Source of the DNA: JAFANK01 sp036741695
GTDB lineage: Bacteria; Vulcanimicrobiota; Vulcanimicrobiia; Eremiobacterales; Eremiobacteraceae
DNA: 64,000 bases
Assembly: GCA_036741695.1 (NCBI GenBank)
Contig: DAINRU010000003.1
Span: 1-64,000 of the forward strand
Reading direction: 5' to 3'
In this document: positions 22,829-30,996 of the stretch, one piece after another
Position numbering within the stretch: position 1 is the stretch's first letter
Layout: every line of letters begins with the position of its first letter
Notes under the pieces: model-generated
Databases searched by the model: none
What the model was told of the DNA's origin: nothing
The model's input: only the letters and a program-made list of their open reading frames with translations
Made by a program: the position numbers and the translations under genes

Positions 22829-24466
22829 TTAGGTGTTCCATTCCCAACTGTTCCAGAACTCCGTCACATCGGGAGCTGGACGATAACCGGTGAAACCGTC
22901 GCGGATATCGTCGTTGCGCAGGTCCCAGTACAGGAAGACGGCGGGCAGATCTTCGTTGAGCAAGCGCTGGATCCGGAAGTATGCCGCCCTCCGCGTGCTG
23001 CGGTCGTAGGATGTGGTCGCGATGTTCTCTTGTGCGTCGACACGTGGATCGCATAGCAAGCTCGAGTTGAATCCGTCTGGTGGCTGCTGGTCACACGCCC
23101 ACAGCGTTCGATCGTCGGGATCCACGCCCGCGATCCAGCCTTCGAACGCGATGTCGAAGCGCCCGTTGTAGAGGATGCCACCGGCCGGCTTGGATTCGTA
23201 GTAGATGGCGTCGGGATAGCCTTTCACGTTGATGGCGATCCCCAGTTGCTTCATCGTGCTTTGGAACAGCGGTCCGTAGCGCACGGCGTCGCCAGCGTTC
23301 GTGCTATATGAGTAGGTCAGCTCGAGCAGCTTGCCGGCCTTGTGGCGATAGCCGTCGGGGCCAAGGCGCCAGCCGGCGCTGTCGAGCAGTCGGCCCGCAG
23401 CAACAGGGTCGTACGGCGGTGCGTGCAGCGTGGGATCGTGCGCCCACGAGAACGCGGGCTGATCGCTCTGCGCCGGGATCGCAGCTCCATGCAGGATCGT
23501 GTTGACGACGTATTGCTTGTCGATCGCCATCGCGATGGCACGGCGCACCCGGATGTCGTCGAGCGGCGGGTGATTGAGGTTGAAGCTGAGATACCAGAAC
23601 TCGTTGAACGGCGTGCGCAGCACGCGCGTCCCCGGAATCGTCCGCAGCTCCGGCACCATGCGGCTCGCCGGGTCGTAATAGAGGTCGGCCTCCCCGGTGC
23701 GCATCATGACGGCTCTCGTGTTCTCATCGGCGACGAGCATGACGCGGATCTCTTTGAGTTTGGGAGCTCCGCGCCAATAGTGCGGGTTCGCCGTCAAGAC
23801 AAATCCGGACTGCGGATCGTATTGCTCGACGATGAACGGTCCGGTGCCGACCGGCTTGCTGTTGTAGGCGGCGTGGTTGATGTCGTGCATGCCGCCCAGC
23901 AGGTGCTCGGGCAGCACGCACATCGCGACGCCGCTCATCGAGAAAAACGATGCGACCGCGGGGCTGTAGGGGTGTTTCAGATGCACGACGAGCGTGTAGG
24001 GGTCCGGCGCCTCCATCGACGCGATGACGTCGTATCCCGTGCGGCTGAGGATGTTGTTCGCCGGGTTCATGATGGCGTGCCAGGTGAAGATCGCGTCACG
24101 AGCGGTGAATGGCTGGCCGTCTTGCCACTGCACGCCGTGGCGCAGGTGGTAGCGGATGGTGAGGCCGTCTTTGCTGATACCGCCGTTGCGCAGCGTCGGC
24201 TCCTCGGTCGCGAGATCCGGCTCGAGCCCACCTTTGTCGTTGACGATGAAGAACCAACCACCCCACAGCATGGCCACGTCAACGGCGGCGATCTGCGCCG
24301 AGAGCTCGGGGTTCGGGTTGTCCATGCTACCGATGCCCACGATGCGTACCACGCCGGGGATCCCGCGAGTCGGCCCGTGCGCGGCACCCGTGCCGGTTGA
24401 GACGCGCGAGCAGCCCGAAACGAGAACGGCCGCCATGACGGCGGCCGCAAGCATACGGCGCGTCAC
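22829..24466 (-). CDS. Peptide ABC transporter substrate-binding lipoprotein (paralogue 2)
   Basis: A 545-residue SBP_bac_5-type protein. It starts with MTRRMLAAAVMAAVLVSGC, a lipoprotein signal with the lipid Cys at residue 19. The body has the family features: RYHLRHGVQWQDGQPFTARD, KPVGTGPFIVEQYDPQSGF, DVEW-type domain DIRVRRAIAMAIDKQYVV and a late WIAGVDPDDRTLWACDQ. GTG at 24466 overlaps the stop of the paralogue upstream (GTGA), but the open frame extends 15 bases further. It binds oligopeptides or similar ligands outside the cytoplasm. No permease or ATPase gene is nearby. It is clearly related to the next gene: both end WNSWEWN/WNTWEWE. Confidence 0.88.
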   Translation of the reverse strand: MTRRMLAAAVMAAVLVSGCSRVSTGTGAAHGPTRGIPGVVRIVGIGSMDNPNPELSAQIAAVDVAMLWGGWFFIVNDKGGLEPDLATEEPTLRNGGISKDGLTIRYHLRHGVQWQDGQPFTARDAIFTWHAIMNPANNILSRTGYDVIASMEAPDPYTLVVHLKHPYSPAVASFFSMSGVAMCVLPEHLLGGMHDINHAAYNSKPVGTGPFIVEQYDPQSGFVLTANPHYWRGAPKLKEIRVMLVADENTRAVMMRTGEADLYYDPASRMVPELRTIPGTRVLRTPFNEFWYLSFNLNHPPLDDIRVRRAIAMAIDKQYVVNTILHGAAIPAQSDQPAFSWAHDPTLHAPPYDPVAAGRLLDSAGWRLGPDGYRHKAGKLLELTYSYSTNAGDAVRYGPLFQSTMKQLGIAINVKGYPDAIYYESKPAGGILYNGRFDIAFEGWIAGVDPDDRTLWACDQQPPDGFNSSLLCDPRVDAQENIATTSYDRSTRRAAYFRIQRLLNEDLPAVFLYWDLRNDDIRDGFTGYRPAPDVTEFWNSWEWNT

Positions 24467-26109
24467 AATTCCCATTCCCACGTGTTCCAGAACGTCGTCA
24501 CCGCATGCGCCGGTTTGTAGTTGCGCAGGTCGCTGTTGAGGATATCCTGGCGGCGCACGTACCAGATGATGACGAGCGGCTCCTGATCCGCGAGGATGGA
24601 TTGGATCGTGTCATACGCCGCCTTGCGCTTGTCCTGATCGTATTCCGTCATCGCGACCTGTTCCGCCGCGTCGAGATCGTGGTTGCAGAAACGTATCGAG
24701 TTCTGCCCATTGGGCGGGAACTGATCGCACATGAAGAGCGTCGAATCGTCTGGATCGATGCCGTTGATCCACGAGTAGAACGCGGTGTCGTACTTGCCGG
24801 TCTGCAGGATGCCGCCGGCTTGCAGGCTCGCGAAGAACAGAGGCGTGATGTAGTTCTTGATGTCGCCCTGGACGCCGACTAGCTGCCACTGACGCTGCAC
24901 GATCGTCTCGACGTTACGCGTCTCTGCCGAACCGGTCGCTCCGGACATCCCAAGCTCCAGCTTTTCGCCGTTCTTGTAGCGGTAGCCGTCGCTTCCGAGT
25001 TTCCACCCTGCTGCGTCCAGCAGCTTGCCGGCTTGTGCGACGTCGTGAGGGTACTGCTTGACGCCGCTGTTGTGGGCCCATAAGAACGGCGGCTGGTCTG
25101 TGTCGCCTTTCATATTGACGCCGTGGCTGACCGTATCGATCAGCTCTTGCTGATCGATCGCAAAGGCAAGCGCTTGACGTACGCGCACGTCGCTCAATAT
25201 CGGGTTGGTGTTGTTGAGGCCGATCTCACGATATTGGGTGAAGGGCGTGAGATAGATGTGATACCCGGTCAGCTCTGTGAAGCTTGGCGTCTGCGAAGAC
25301 GGCGCGTTGTACTCCATGTCGATCTCGTGCGAACGCAGCTGGGTCAAAATCGTGGTCTCGTCGGGGATGATCTGATAGTCGACTTCTTTGAGCTTAGGAG
25401 CGCCGCGCCAGTAGTTCGGGTTCGCCGTCATGCGGATGATCGTCCCCTTCTGATATTCCTGGACGATGAAAGGTCCAGTGCCTACCGGCTTGATGTTGTA
25501 GCCCACGTGATTGATGTCGGCATATTGCCCGAGCAAATGCTTGGGGAGGATGGGATAGGGCGTCGAGGACATGGTGAAAAAGCTGTTGACAAACGGCGCC
25601 CAACGCTTCTTGAGGTGGACGACGATCGTGTAGTCGTCCTTCTTGTCGATTGCGGTGATCAGATCGTAGCCGGTGCGCGTCTGCACGTTGTTGGCCGGAT
25701 TCATCACCGCTTGCCAGGTGAAGATGACGTCGTCTGCAGAGAAGGGCGCGCCGTCCTGCCACTTCACGCCTTTGCGCAGATGATAGGTGAAGGCCAGGCC
25801 GTCGCGGCTGATACCGCCGTTCGCAGTGGTGGGCACCTCAGTGGCCAACTCGGGGACGAACTCATTGCGGTCGTCCCAATTGAAGAGATAGCCGGCCCAG
25901 AACATCGAGAGATCGACCTCTATCTGCTGCTCGCCCAAGAGCGGGTTCATGTTGTCGGGCTCTGAGACGCCGGCCCAGCGCAGCAAGCCATGCACGGTCC
26001 AGGGATTGCCGTGGATGCCTGTGCCCGTGCTCGTGCCGACCTTGGTGCACCCGGCTGACAGCGCCAAGGCTGCGAGCACGAACGCTAGGCAGACGATCGA
26101 TCGTTTCAT
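24463..26109 (-). CDS. Peptide ABC transporter substrate-binding lipoprotein (paralogue 1)
   Basis: A 548-residue SBP_bac_5-type lipoprotein. The signal MKRSIVCLAFVLAALALSAG precedes the lipid Cys at residue 21. Family segments include YHLRKGVKWQDGAPFSADDV, KPVGTGPFIVQEYQKGTI and DVRVRQALAFAIDQQELI. It is the first of two tandem paralogues; the two share domain order and the C-terminal WN(T/S)WEW ending. ATG at 26109 is preferred; TTG at 26121 overlaps the preceding stop but has little room for a ribosome binding site. The ligand could be an oligopeptide, nickel complex or other solute; no permease genes are close. Confidence 0.88.
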   Translation of the reverse strand: MKRSIVCLAFVLAALALSAGCTKVGTSTGTGIHGNPWTVHGLLRWAGVSEPDNMNPLLGEQQIEVDLSMFWAGYLFNWDDRNEFVPELATEVPTTANGGISRDGLAFTYHLRKGVKWQDGAPFSADDVIFTWQAVMNPANNVQTRTGYDLITAIDKKDDYTIVVHLKKRWAPFVNSFFTMSSTPYPILPKHLLGQYADINHVGYNIKPVGTGPFIVQEYQKGTIIRMTANPNYWRGAPKLKEVDYQIIPDETTILTQLRSHEIDMEYNAPSSQTPSFTELTGYHIYLTPFTQYREIGLNNTNPILSDVRVRQALAFAIDQQELIDTVSHGVNMKGDTDQPPFLWAHNSGVKQYPHDVAQAGKLLDAAGWKLGSDGYRYKNGEKLELGMSGATGSAETRNVETIVQRQWQLVGVQGDIKNYITPLFFASLQAGGILQTGKYDTAFYSWINGIDPDDSTLFMCDQFPPNGQNSIRFCNHDLDAAEQVAMTEYDQDKRKAAYDTIQSILADQEPLVIIWYVRRQDILNSDLRNYKPAHAVTTFWNTWEWEL

Positions 26110-26117
26110 CTTCTTCT

Positions 26118-26606
26118 TCAACCTCGCGCCGCGGCGCTGGGCGCCTTCGCACCGATGGCGAAGGTCCAGCCTTTGACGCCCCAGTCGGTGCGGACCGCAT
26201 CGGTGCGCCCGCAGGTCAGCGCGACTTCACTGATGCCAACCGTGATATGCATGTCGTCTCCGAAATCGAACGTCAGCGCGTTTTGGAGGAAACCCGCTGC
26301 CGTGAAGTTTGCGAACGGCACCTCCCGGTCGATCTGGAATTCGTAGTTGAGGGTCTTGTCGACGACGATGTCATAGCGCCGCCAATGGAGCGTCGCCCGA
26401 CGGATGGGCCACGCGCTTGATGTGTACTCGGCCGCCGTGCGGTCCACGAGCCAGATGCCGATCGTCACCTGCCCACGTCGCGGGTCGTAGTGAGCGTCGC
26501 GTTTGGTGAACCTGCCACGCCCTACCTTACCACGCAAGAGCCACTCGACGCGCGCACGCGCCGCGCGAACGGTGAGAGCGGTTGGCGGCGTTTGTATCTC
26601 GTGCAT
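26118..26606 (-). CDS. Protein of unknown function, 162 residues
   Basis: I do not recognise a family. The protein has an Arg-rich N-terminal half (ARARVEWLLRGKVGRGRFTK), then what looks like alternating beta strands (GQVTIGIWLVD, LHWRRYDIVVDKTLNYEFQ, NALTFDFGDDMHITVGISEV). No signal peptide, membrane segment or Cys-rich motif is present. Its 3' end overlaps or nearly touches the start of the peptide-binding lipoprotein, so it is likely the first gene of that operon. It diverges from the GT-C-like gene at 26765, with about 158 bases between, a space that probably holds promoters for both. Confidence 0.6.
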   Translation of the reverse strand: MHEIQTPPTALTVRAARARVEWLLRGKVGRGRFTKRDAHYDPRRGQVTIGIWLVDRTAAEYTSSAWPIRRATLHWRRYDIVVDKTLNYEFQIDREVPFANFTAAGFLQNALTFDFGDDMHITVGISEVALTCGRTDAVRTDWGVKGWTFAIGAKAPSAAARG

Positions 26607-26764
26607 TGTGACCTTGTTGCGAAGAACGTTCCATCAACCGGCGACCGGAGGTGAACCGGCCTAAGGCGAGAGTTTTGATACGGTACTGCACGCACGTGCG
26701 AAGGTCCTCGGCCGCTATGGTCGTCAGACGAGGCTTTGTCTTTTCAGCTACGAAGTGGGCAGCG

Positions 26765-27910
26765 ATGTCCAACAAGGCGCTCTGGCTTATACCGGTCGTC
26801 CTCATGGCTTTTGTGTCTGCGATTTTGGTGGTCTCGCGAAACTCCCAATGGACGCCGGACGGCTTTCAATACTCGCGCATAGCGATGCAGGATGCGGGCC
26901 TCTCGCCTGCCGATGCGCTGGCGCGAGCGGAAGCCTTCTATATCCAAAAGCCTATCGGTCGTATCGCGCGATATCGGGAGTACTTGACCGTCGACGTCGC
27001 CCATGCTCCGCAGGTGCCCGGCCCGATCTTTCGCACGCGCGTGCTTTATCCATGGATGGCATCGCTGCTCTACCGATACCGGGGGCTTGCGGCGCTCACG
27101 GATGTGTCGCTTGCCGCATACGTTGTCGCTGTGCTGCTGATGTATTGGTTGCTGCTGGCGCTCGCTCGACCCTGGGTGGCCGCCGCGGGGACAGTGCTCT
27201 TTGCGATCAGTCCCCTGATCCTCGTGCTGGCGGAGTCCGATGTCACCGACATGTTGGCGCTCGCCTTATGGATCGGCGCGCTGGCCTGCGTCCTGCATTA
27301 CATGCAGACCCCGCTCGTTGCCTGGCTTGTGGCGTTTTGCATCGCGACGTTGCTCTTGCTCTTCACGCGCCAAGCGATCTTCCTACCCATCGGCGCGGTG
27401 GCAGGCGCCTTCGTGGGCGCGCGCGTCCGGCGCGATGCTGAGGCTACGAAACGCAGCTTGTCGCTGGCGATTGCTTTGGGAGGCGTCGCAGCCGTCAACG
27501 TCGTCTGGTACGAATTCGTGCACGGCGCGGGGATCGAAAAGGAACTCGAGATAGCCCACGGCTTGGCGGTCCGAGCAGGATCCGCACGCCCCGACGATCC
27601 GCTATCGTCATGGTATCGCCACGCTGTGACCAGCGGCATCGTCATGGAGCTCAAACGCCAGATCCTCAACATGCTTCCGGTGGTCGCGCTTGTCGCACTC
27701 GTATGGCAGATTCGGCGCAGCGAAAGCGCGGTGCTCATCGGTGCGGCGCTCGCGGGCCTCGCTCCGCTCTTCCTCGATCCCAGCGCCTCGGCGCTGCCCA
27801 GAGTGTTTGAGGCGCCGTTGTACCCCATCGTGCTCGCAGCGTTGGCTATGGGCGGGGAGAGCCTATTGCAACTGCGGCTCGTGAGCGCACAGCAGGGCGC
27901 AAGGGCGTAA
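26765..27910 (+). CDS. Polytopic membrane protein, GT-C glycosyltransferase-like
   Basis: A 381-residue protein with about nine hydrophobic segments. The first loop after segment 1 carries WTPDGFQYSRIAMQD, an acidic region (Asp near a Tyr) as found on the outer face of GT-C enzymes that use polyprenyl-phosphate sugars. Other segments include AAYVVAVLLMYWLLLALA and FCIATLLLLFTRQAIFLPIG. It lacks any soluble domain. The start ATG at 26765 is chosen because upstream codons give Arg-rich, unhydrophobic sequence. It is followed seven bases later by another membrane protein with similar design, so the two could act on the same glycan. No specific sugar can be suggested. Confidence 0.65.
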   Translation: MSNKALWLIPVVLMAFVSAILVVSRNSQWTPDGFQYSRIAMQDAGLSPADALARAEAFYIQKPIGRIARYREYLTVDVAHAPQVPGPIFRTRVLYPWMASLLYRYRGLAALTDVSLAAYVVAVLLMYWLLLALARPWVAAAGTVLFAISPLILVLAESDVTDMLALALWIGALACVLHYMQTPLVAWLVAFCIATLLLLFTRQAIFLPIGAVAGAFVGARVRRDAEATKRSLSLAIALGGVAAVNVVWYEFVHGAGIEKELEIAHGLAVRAGSARPDDPLSSWYRHAVTSGIVMELKRQILNMLPVVALVALVWQIRRSESAVLIGAALAGLAPLFLDPSASALPRVFEAPLYPIVLAALAMGGESLLQLRLVSAQQGARA

Positions 27911-27916
27911 CCCGCA

Positions 27917-29485
27917 ATGATGGCGACCGCTCTTGGGCTGCCACGAACACGGACCTCCTCGACGTCGCTGGCGATTGCGGTCCTCGCCGTGATCGTCGCC
28001 GCGATCACGAGGCCGCTCAGCACGCTTGCCTATACCGACTTTCGATACGATCAGGCGGTCGATGCGGGGCGCGTGCTCGCCATGTGGCACGGTGTCTGGC
28101 CTGCGTTCGGTCCGCAACCTCTGCACCAGCCCTTCGGGCTGCCACCCCTGTACTATTATCTGCTCTTGCCGTCGTCCATATTCGGTCCGAACCCGATTTT
28201 CCAAGCGATGCCGAACGCGCTCTTATCGGTGTGCTCGGTCGTCCTCGTGATGTATCTCGTCTACATGCTGCTTGAATCTGCACCGCCCGACCGGCGCGTG
28301 CTGCTCGCCGCGGCTGCGGGCCTGTGGTGGAGCTTTTCCAATGTGGACATCCAGCTCAACAACAGAGCTTGGAATCCAAGCCCGATAGCTGCGCTATTGA
28401 TGATCATGAGCGTCCTCTTTGTCACGATCGCGCAACGGCATTTGTCGCTCGCCCAGTCGATGCTGGCAAGTCTTACTTTCGGCGCCGCCGCGGCGATCCT
28501 CGTGAGCCTCCACGGCACCACGCTCTTCGTCACGCCTGTTCTGTTCGTTGTGCTGATAGGCTACTATATCGTTCGCAACCGCACCGCCAACTGCTCGTGG
28601 CTCTTCCCGGCGCTCGCCATCGGTTCGTTTCTGGCCTGCCTCACGCCGTATTGGGTCACAGAAATTGGGAACCACTGGGACAACACCCGCGCGATCGTCC
28701 ACGCGGTGCAAGCGAACGCAGGCACGCCGCTCGGCGCGAAGCTCGACAATGCCCGTCATGCCTACCTGTCGCTGCGCGAAACTATGTATTTCCCCGACTT
28801 CACCCGATCTTTCGCGCCCGAGTCGACGCTGGGCCAGCTGCTCAAAGCGATCGGCGTGTTGTTCTTGCTGCTTGTCCCCTGGTTGGCCGCGTTCACCTTC
28901 AAGGGCAACAGGCTGCTTGCGGGAGTGCTGGTCTTAGGCTGGTTGATCTATCTCGCCGCCTCGGCAAATTATCCGACGCCGTATATCCACTATAGGCTGC
29001 CGATCATCATCGCCCCCTTGATTCTCGCCGTCGCCAGCCTCGCCTATATCAGCTATCGAACCGTCACTGGAAGACTGGCGGCGGGCTTTGTGATCGTCTG
29101 CTTGCTCGTGTCACTCGTGATCAACGGCGTTGATGATGTCGCCTATCTGCAAGCGAAGTTTGCAAGTCAGCGACTGATGAGGACGACGGACATGATCAGC
29201 GCGCTTACGGACCTCCCAGCCGGGGCGACCGTATGCGGCAGCGAACGACAGGCGCATCTGCACCCGCTGATGTACCTCGATGAATTCATCGTCAAGCGAG
29301 GGCTGCGCTTCGCCACGACGTGTACACCAGGTGCGTACCAGATCACGCCTCGCTATGTCTACGCACACGGGACGCCGCTTGCGGCCGACATCAATGACGA
29401 CCTGAACGTCGTTTCGACTGCCGGCACGACAGGGCGTGTTCTGGTCGACCGGGAGCTCTATTCCATCGAGCCCGTATCGCCCTAG
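27917..29485 (+). CDS. Polytopic membrane protein, GT-C glycosyltransferase-like
   Basis: A 522-residue protein with about ten hydrophobic segments followed by a C-terminal soluble part of about 110 residues. The region YTDFRYDQAVDAGRV (about 40-54), after the first segment, has the acidic residues typical of PMT/ArnT-like catalytic loops. Tyr-rich LPPLYYYLLLPSS is a loop or segment entry. The soluble C-terminus carries paired Cys (VCGSERQAHLHPLMYLDEF, TTCTPGAYQITP). It probably transfers a sugar from a lipid carrier to a surface molecule. It is downstream of, and probably co-transcribed with, the gene at 26765, and overlaps the convergent exported-repeat gene by four bases. Confidence 0.65.
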   Translation: MMATALGLPRTRTSSTSLAIAVLAVIVAAITRPLSTLAYTDFRYDQAVDAGRVLAMWHGVWPAFGPQPLHQPFGLPPLYYYLLLPSSIFGPNPIFQAMPNALLSVCSVVLVMYLVYMLLESAPPDRRVLLAAAAGLWWSFSNVDIQLNNRAWNPSPIAALLMIMSVLFVTIAQRHLSLAQSMLASLTFGAAAAILVSLHGTTLFVTPVLFVVLIGYYIVRNRTANCSWLFPALAIGSFLACLTPYWVTEIGNHWDNTRAIVHAVQANAGTPLGAKLDNARHAYLSLRETMYFPDFTRSFAPESTLGQLLKAIGVLFLLLVPWLAAFTFKGNRLLAGVLVLGWLIYLAASANYPTPYIHYRLPIIIAPLILAVASLAYISYRTVTGRLAAGFVIVCLLVSLVINGVDDVAYLQAKFASQRLMRTTDMISALTDLPAGATVCGSERQAHLHPLMYLDEFIVKRGLRFATTCTPGAYQITPRYVYAHGTPLAADINDDLNVVSTAGTTGRVLVDRELYSIEPVSP

Positions 29486-30840
29486 GTGTGCAACCTTTCT
29501 GGCAGCTGGCCGCCCGACAGGTGCGGTTGCGTTTTTTGCACGTAGACCATCGGCAACCGAGCTTCCCGTGAACCGTACGGTTTTGCGACGATCCGGTAGC
29601 CAAATGCCAGCGTTGAGCGGCCGCCTTGGTTTTCGCGCACCGCAAAACCGGCTGGCGTTTTCTGGGTGACGTAGAGCCCGCGGCTGTCGCCTTCGGGCGT
29701 GATGAGGACGACGTAGTTGGTTGTTTGGTCGATGACATTCGCCAACGCCGGATCGATACGCACGTAGGCGGAGCCGTTGATGAGCTGCCCCTCTCCAGTA
29801 TCTTCCATCGTCGGAACGCTCTCGCGCGGCGCATACGAAACGACGTGATAGCCGGACGCGGTCGCCGGTTTGGCACAGCCGCTCGAGCAACTCCCGCCGG
29901 TCTTGATCGTGCCGGTGATGGTCACATTGCCGCTATCGTCGACGTAGAAGATCTCGACGTCCGTGCTGCTGATCAATTCGAGCAGATCTTGCGGAGAAGC
30001 AGTCGCATCGAGCTCCACCACCGGATAGCCAGCTGAGCTGCCCACTACCCGCAGGCCCTCACGCAAGCCGCTGGTTTGTATGAATGTGGAACCGAAGTGG
30101 GCGTTGCTGCCTCTAGAAAAAACGCTACCGTCGTGAGCGACGTCGAAGACCGGTGAACTACCACCGCTGCAGGAACCGACCCCTGGAAGGCAGGCATCGA
30201 TCAGGTCCGGGGGCGAGATGCACGGACCGGTACAGTTGTTGCCCACGATGCTGACCGCCGGCAAGGACGTCTTGCCGCTGGCGGCACCCCCAATGATATT
30301 CGCGCCGATCCCAGCCGTCGAAGAGCCCTCAATAGCCATCCCGGAGTTGGATGTCGCGGAGACTCCTGCTCCGCTCGATGACGTCGCGATCACGCCCGCA
30401 CCGCTCGTCGAGACGCCCCGCACGCCCTCGCGCGTGCTCGATGTGCCGAGCACAGCCGGACCGCTCGTGGACGAGCCGACGACGCCCGCGCCGCTCGCCG
30501 ACACTCCGAGCACCCCGATGCCGCGCGTTGTCGTACCCTTGACGCCTGCGTCGAACGCGCCGCTCGTGCTGATGTCGGCCCCGATGACGCCTGCCTTACC
30601 GTTGCTGGCCGAGGTGCTGTTGAATTTGGCCTCGCCGCTCAACCCGTTGCCTGAGAGCCCAACGCCGCGAACACCCGGCCCGGAGCCGTTGTTGTCGTAC
30701 TCGATGCAGGGCAGCGAGCTGCTGCAGGTCGGATCGACGACGCCTCCCGCCGTGGGTCTGTCCGCCGCGACGGTCAGCGCCGCGACCGCCACGAGGGGAA
30801 GCGCGAACACGAAGAGACGCAATCGCTGCATGGTATTCAC
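29482..30840 (-). CDS. Exported protein with GVxG-type beta-repeat region
   Basis: A 452-residue protein with a signal peptide (MNTMQRLRLFVFALPLVAVA...). Residues about 55-165 are a low-complexity repeat with units such as GVVGSSTSGPAVLGTSS and GVRGVSTSGAGVIATSS, a glycine/valine/serine repeat of 10-11 residues. Such repeats form beta-solenoid or trimeric fibre regions in phage tail and cell-surface proteins. Two Cys-rich stretches follow (VGNNCTGPCISPPDLIDAC, GGSCSSGCAKPA). The C-terminal 120 residues are a compact domain with SYAPRESVPTMED and GFAVRENQGGRS. Family not identified; it probably makes a surface fibre. It is convergent with the GT-C-like gene. Confidence 0.7.
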   Translation of the reverse strand: MNTMQRLRLFVFALPLVAVAALTVAADRPTAGGVVDPTCSSSLPCIEYDNNGSGPGVRGVGLSGNGLSGEAKFNSTSASNGKAGVIGADISTSGAFDAGVKGTTTRGIGVLGVSASGAGVVGSSTSGPAVLGTSSTREGVRGVSTSGAGVIATSSSGAGVSATSNSGMAIEGSSTAGIGANIIGGAASGKTSLPAVSIVGNNCTGPCISPPDLIDACLPGVGSCSGGSSPVFDVAHDGSVFSRGSNAHFGSTFIQTSGLREGLRVVGSSAGYPVVELDATASPQDLLELISSTDVEIFYVDDSGNVTITGTIKTGGSCSSGCAKPATASGYHVVSYAPRESVPTMEDTGEGQLINGSAYVRIDPALANVIDQTTNYVVLITPEGDSRGLYVTQKTPAGFAVRENQGGRSTLAFGYRIVAKPYGSREARLPMVYVQKTQPHLSGGQLPERLHT

Positions 30841-30996
30841 GTGTGGCCTTCCTTCTGAAAGCGTCGCGCAGGATAGGCGACGAGTCCGGACTCATCTCAC
30901 AGACGCCGGCTTTAGAGCAAGAATAGCACAGCTTGCGGAGCCGAAGCAGTAGGCCGTTAGGCTTACAAAACGTGCCGCACTTATGTTCGGGCGAGG

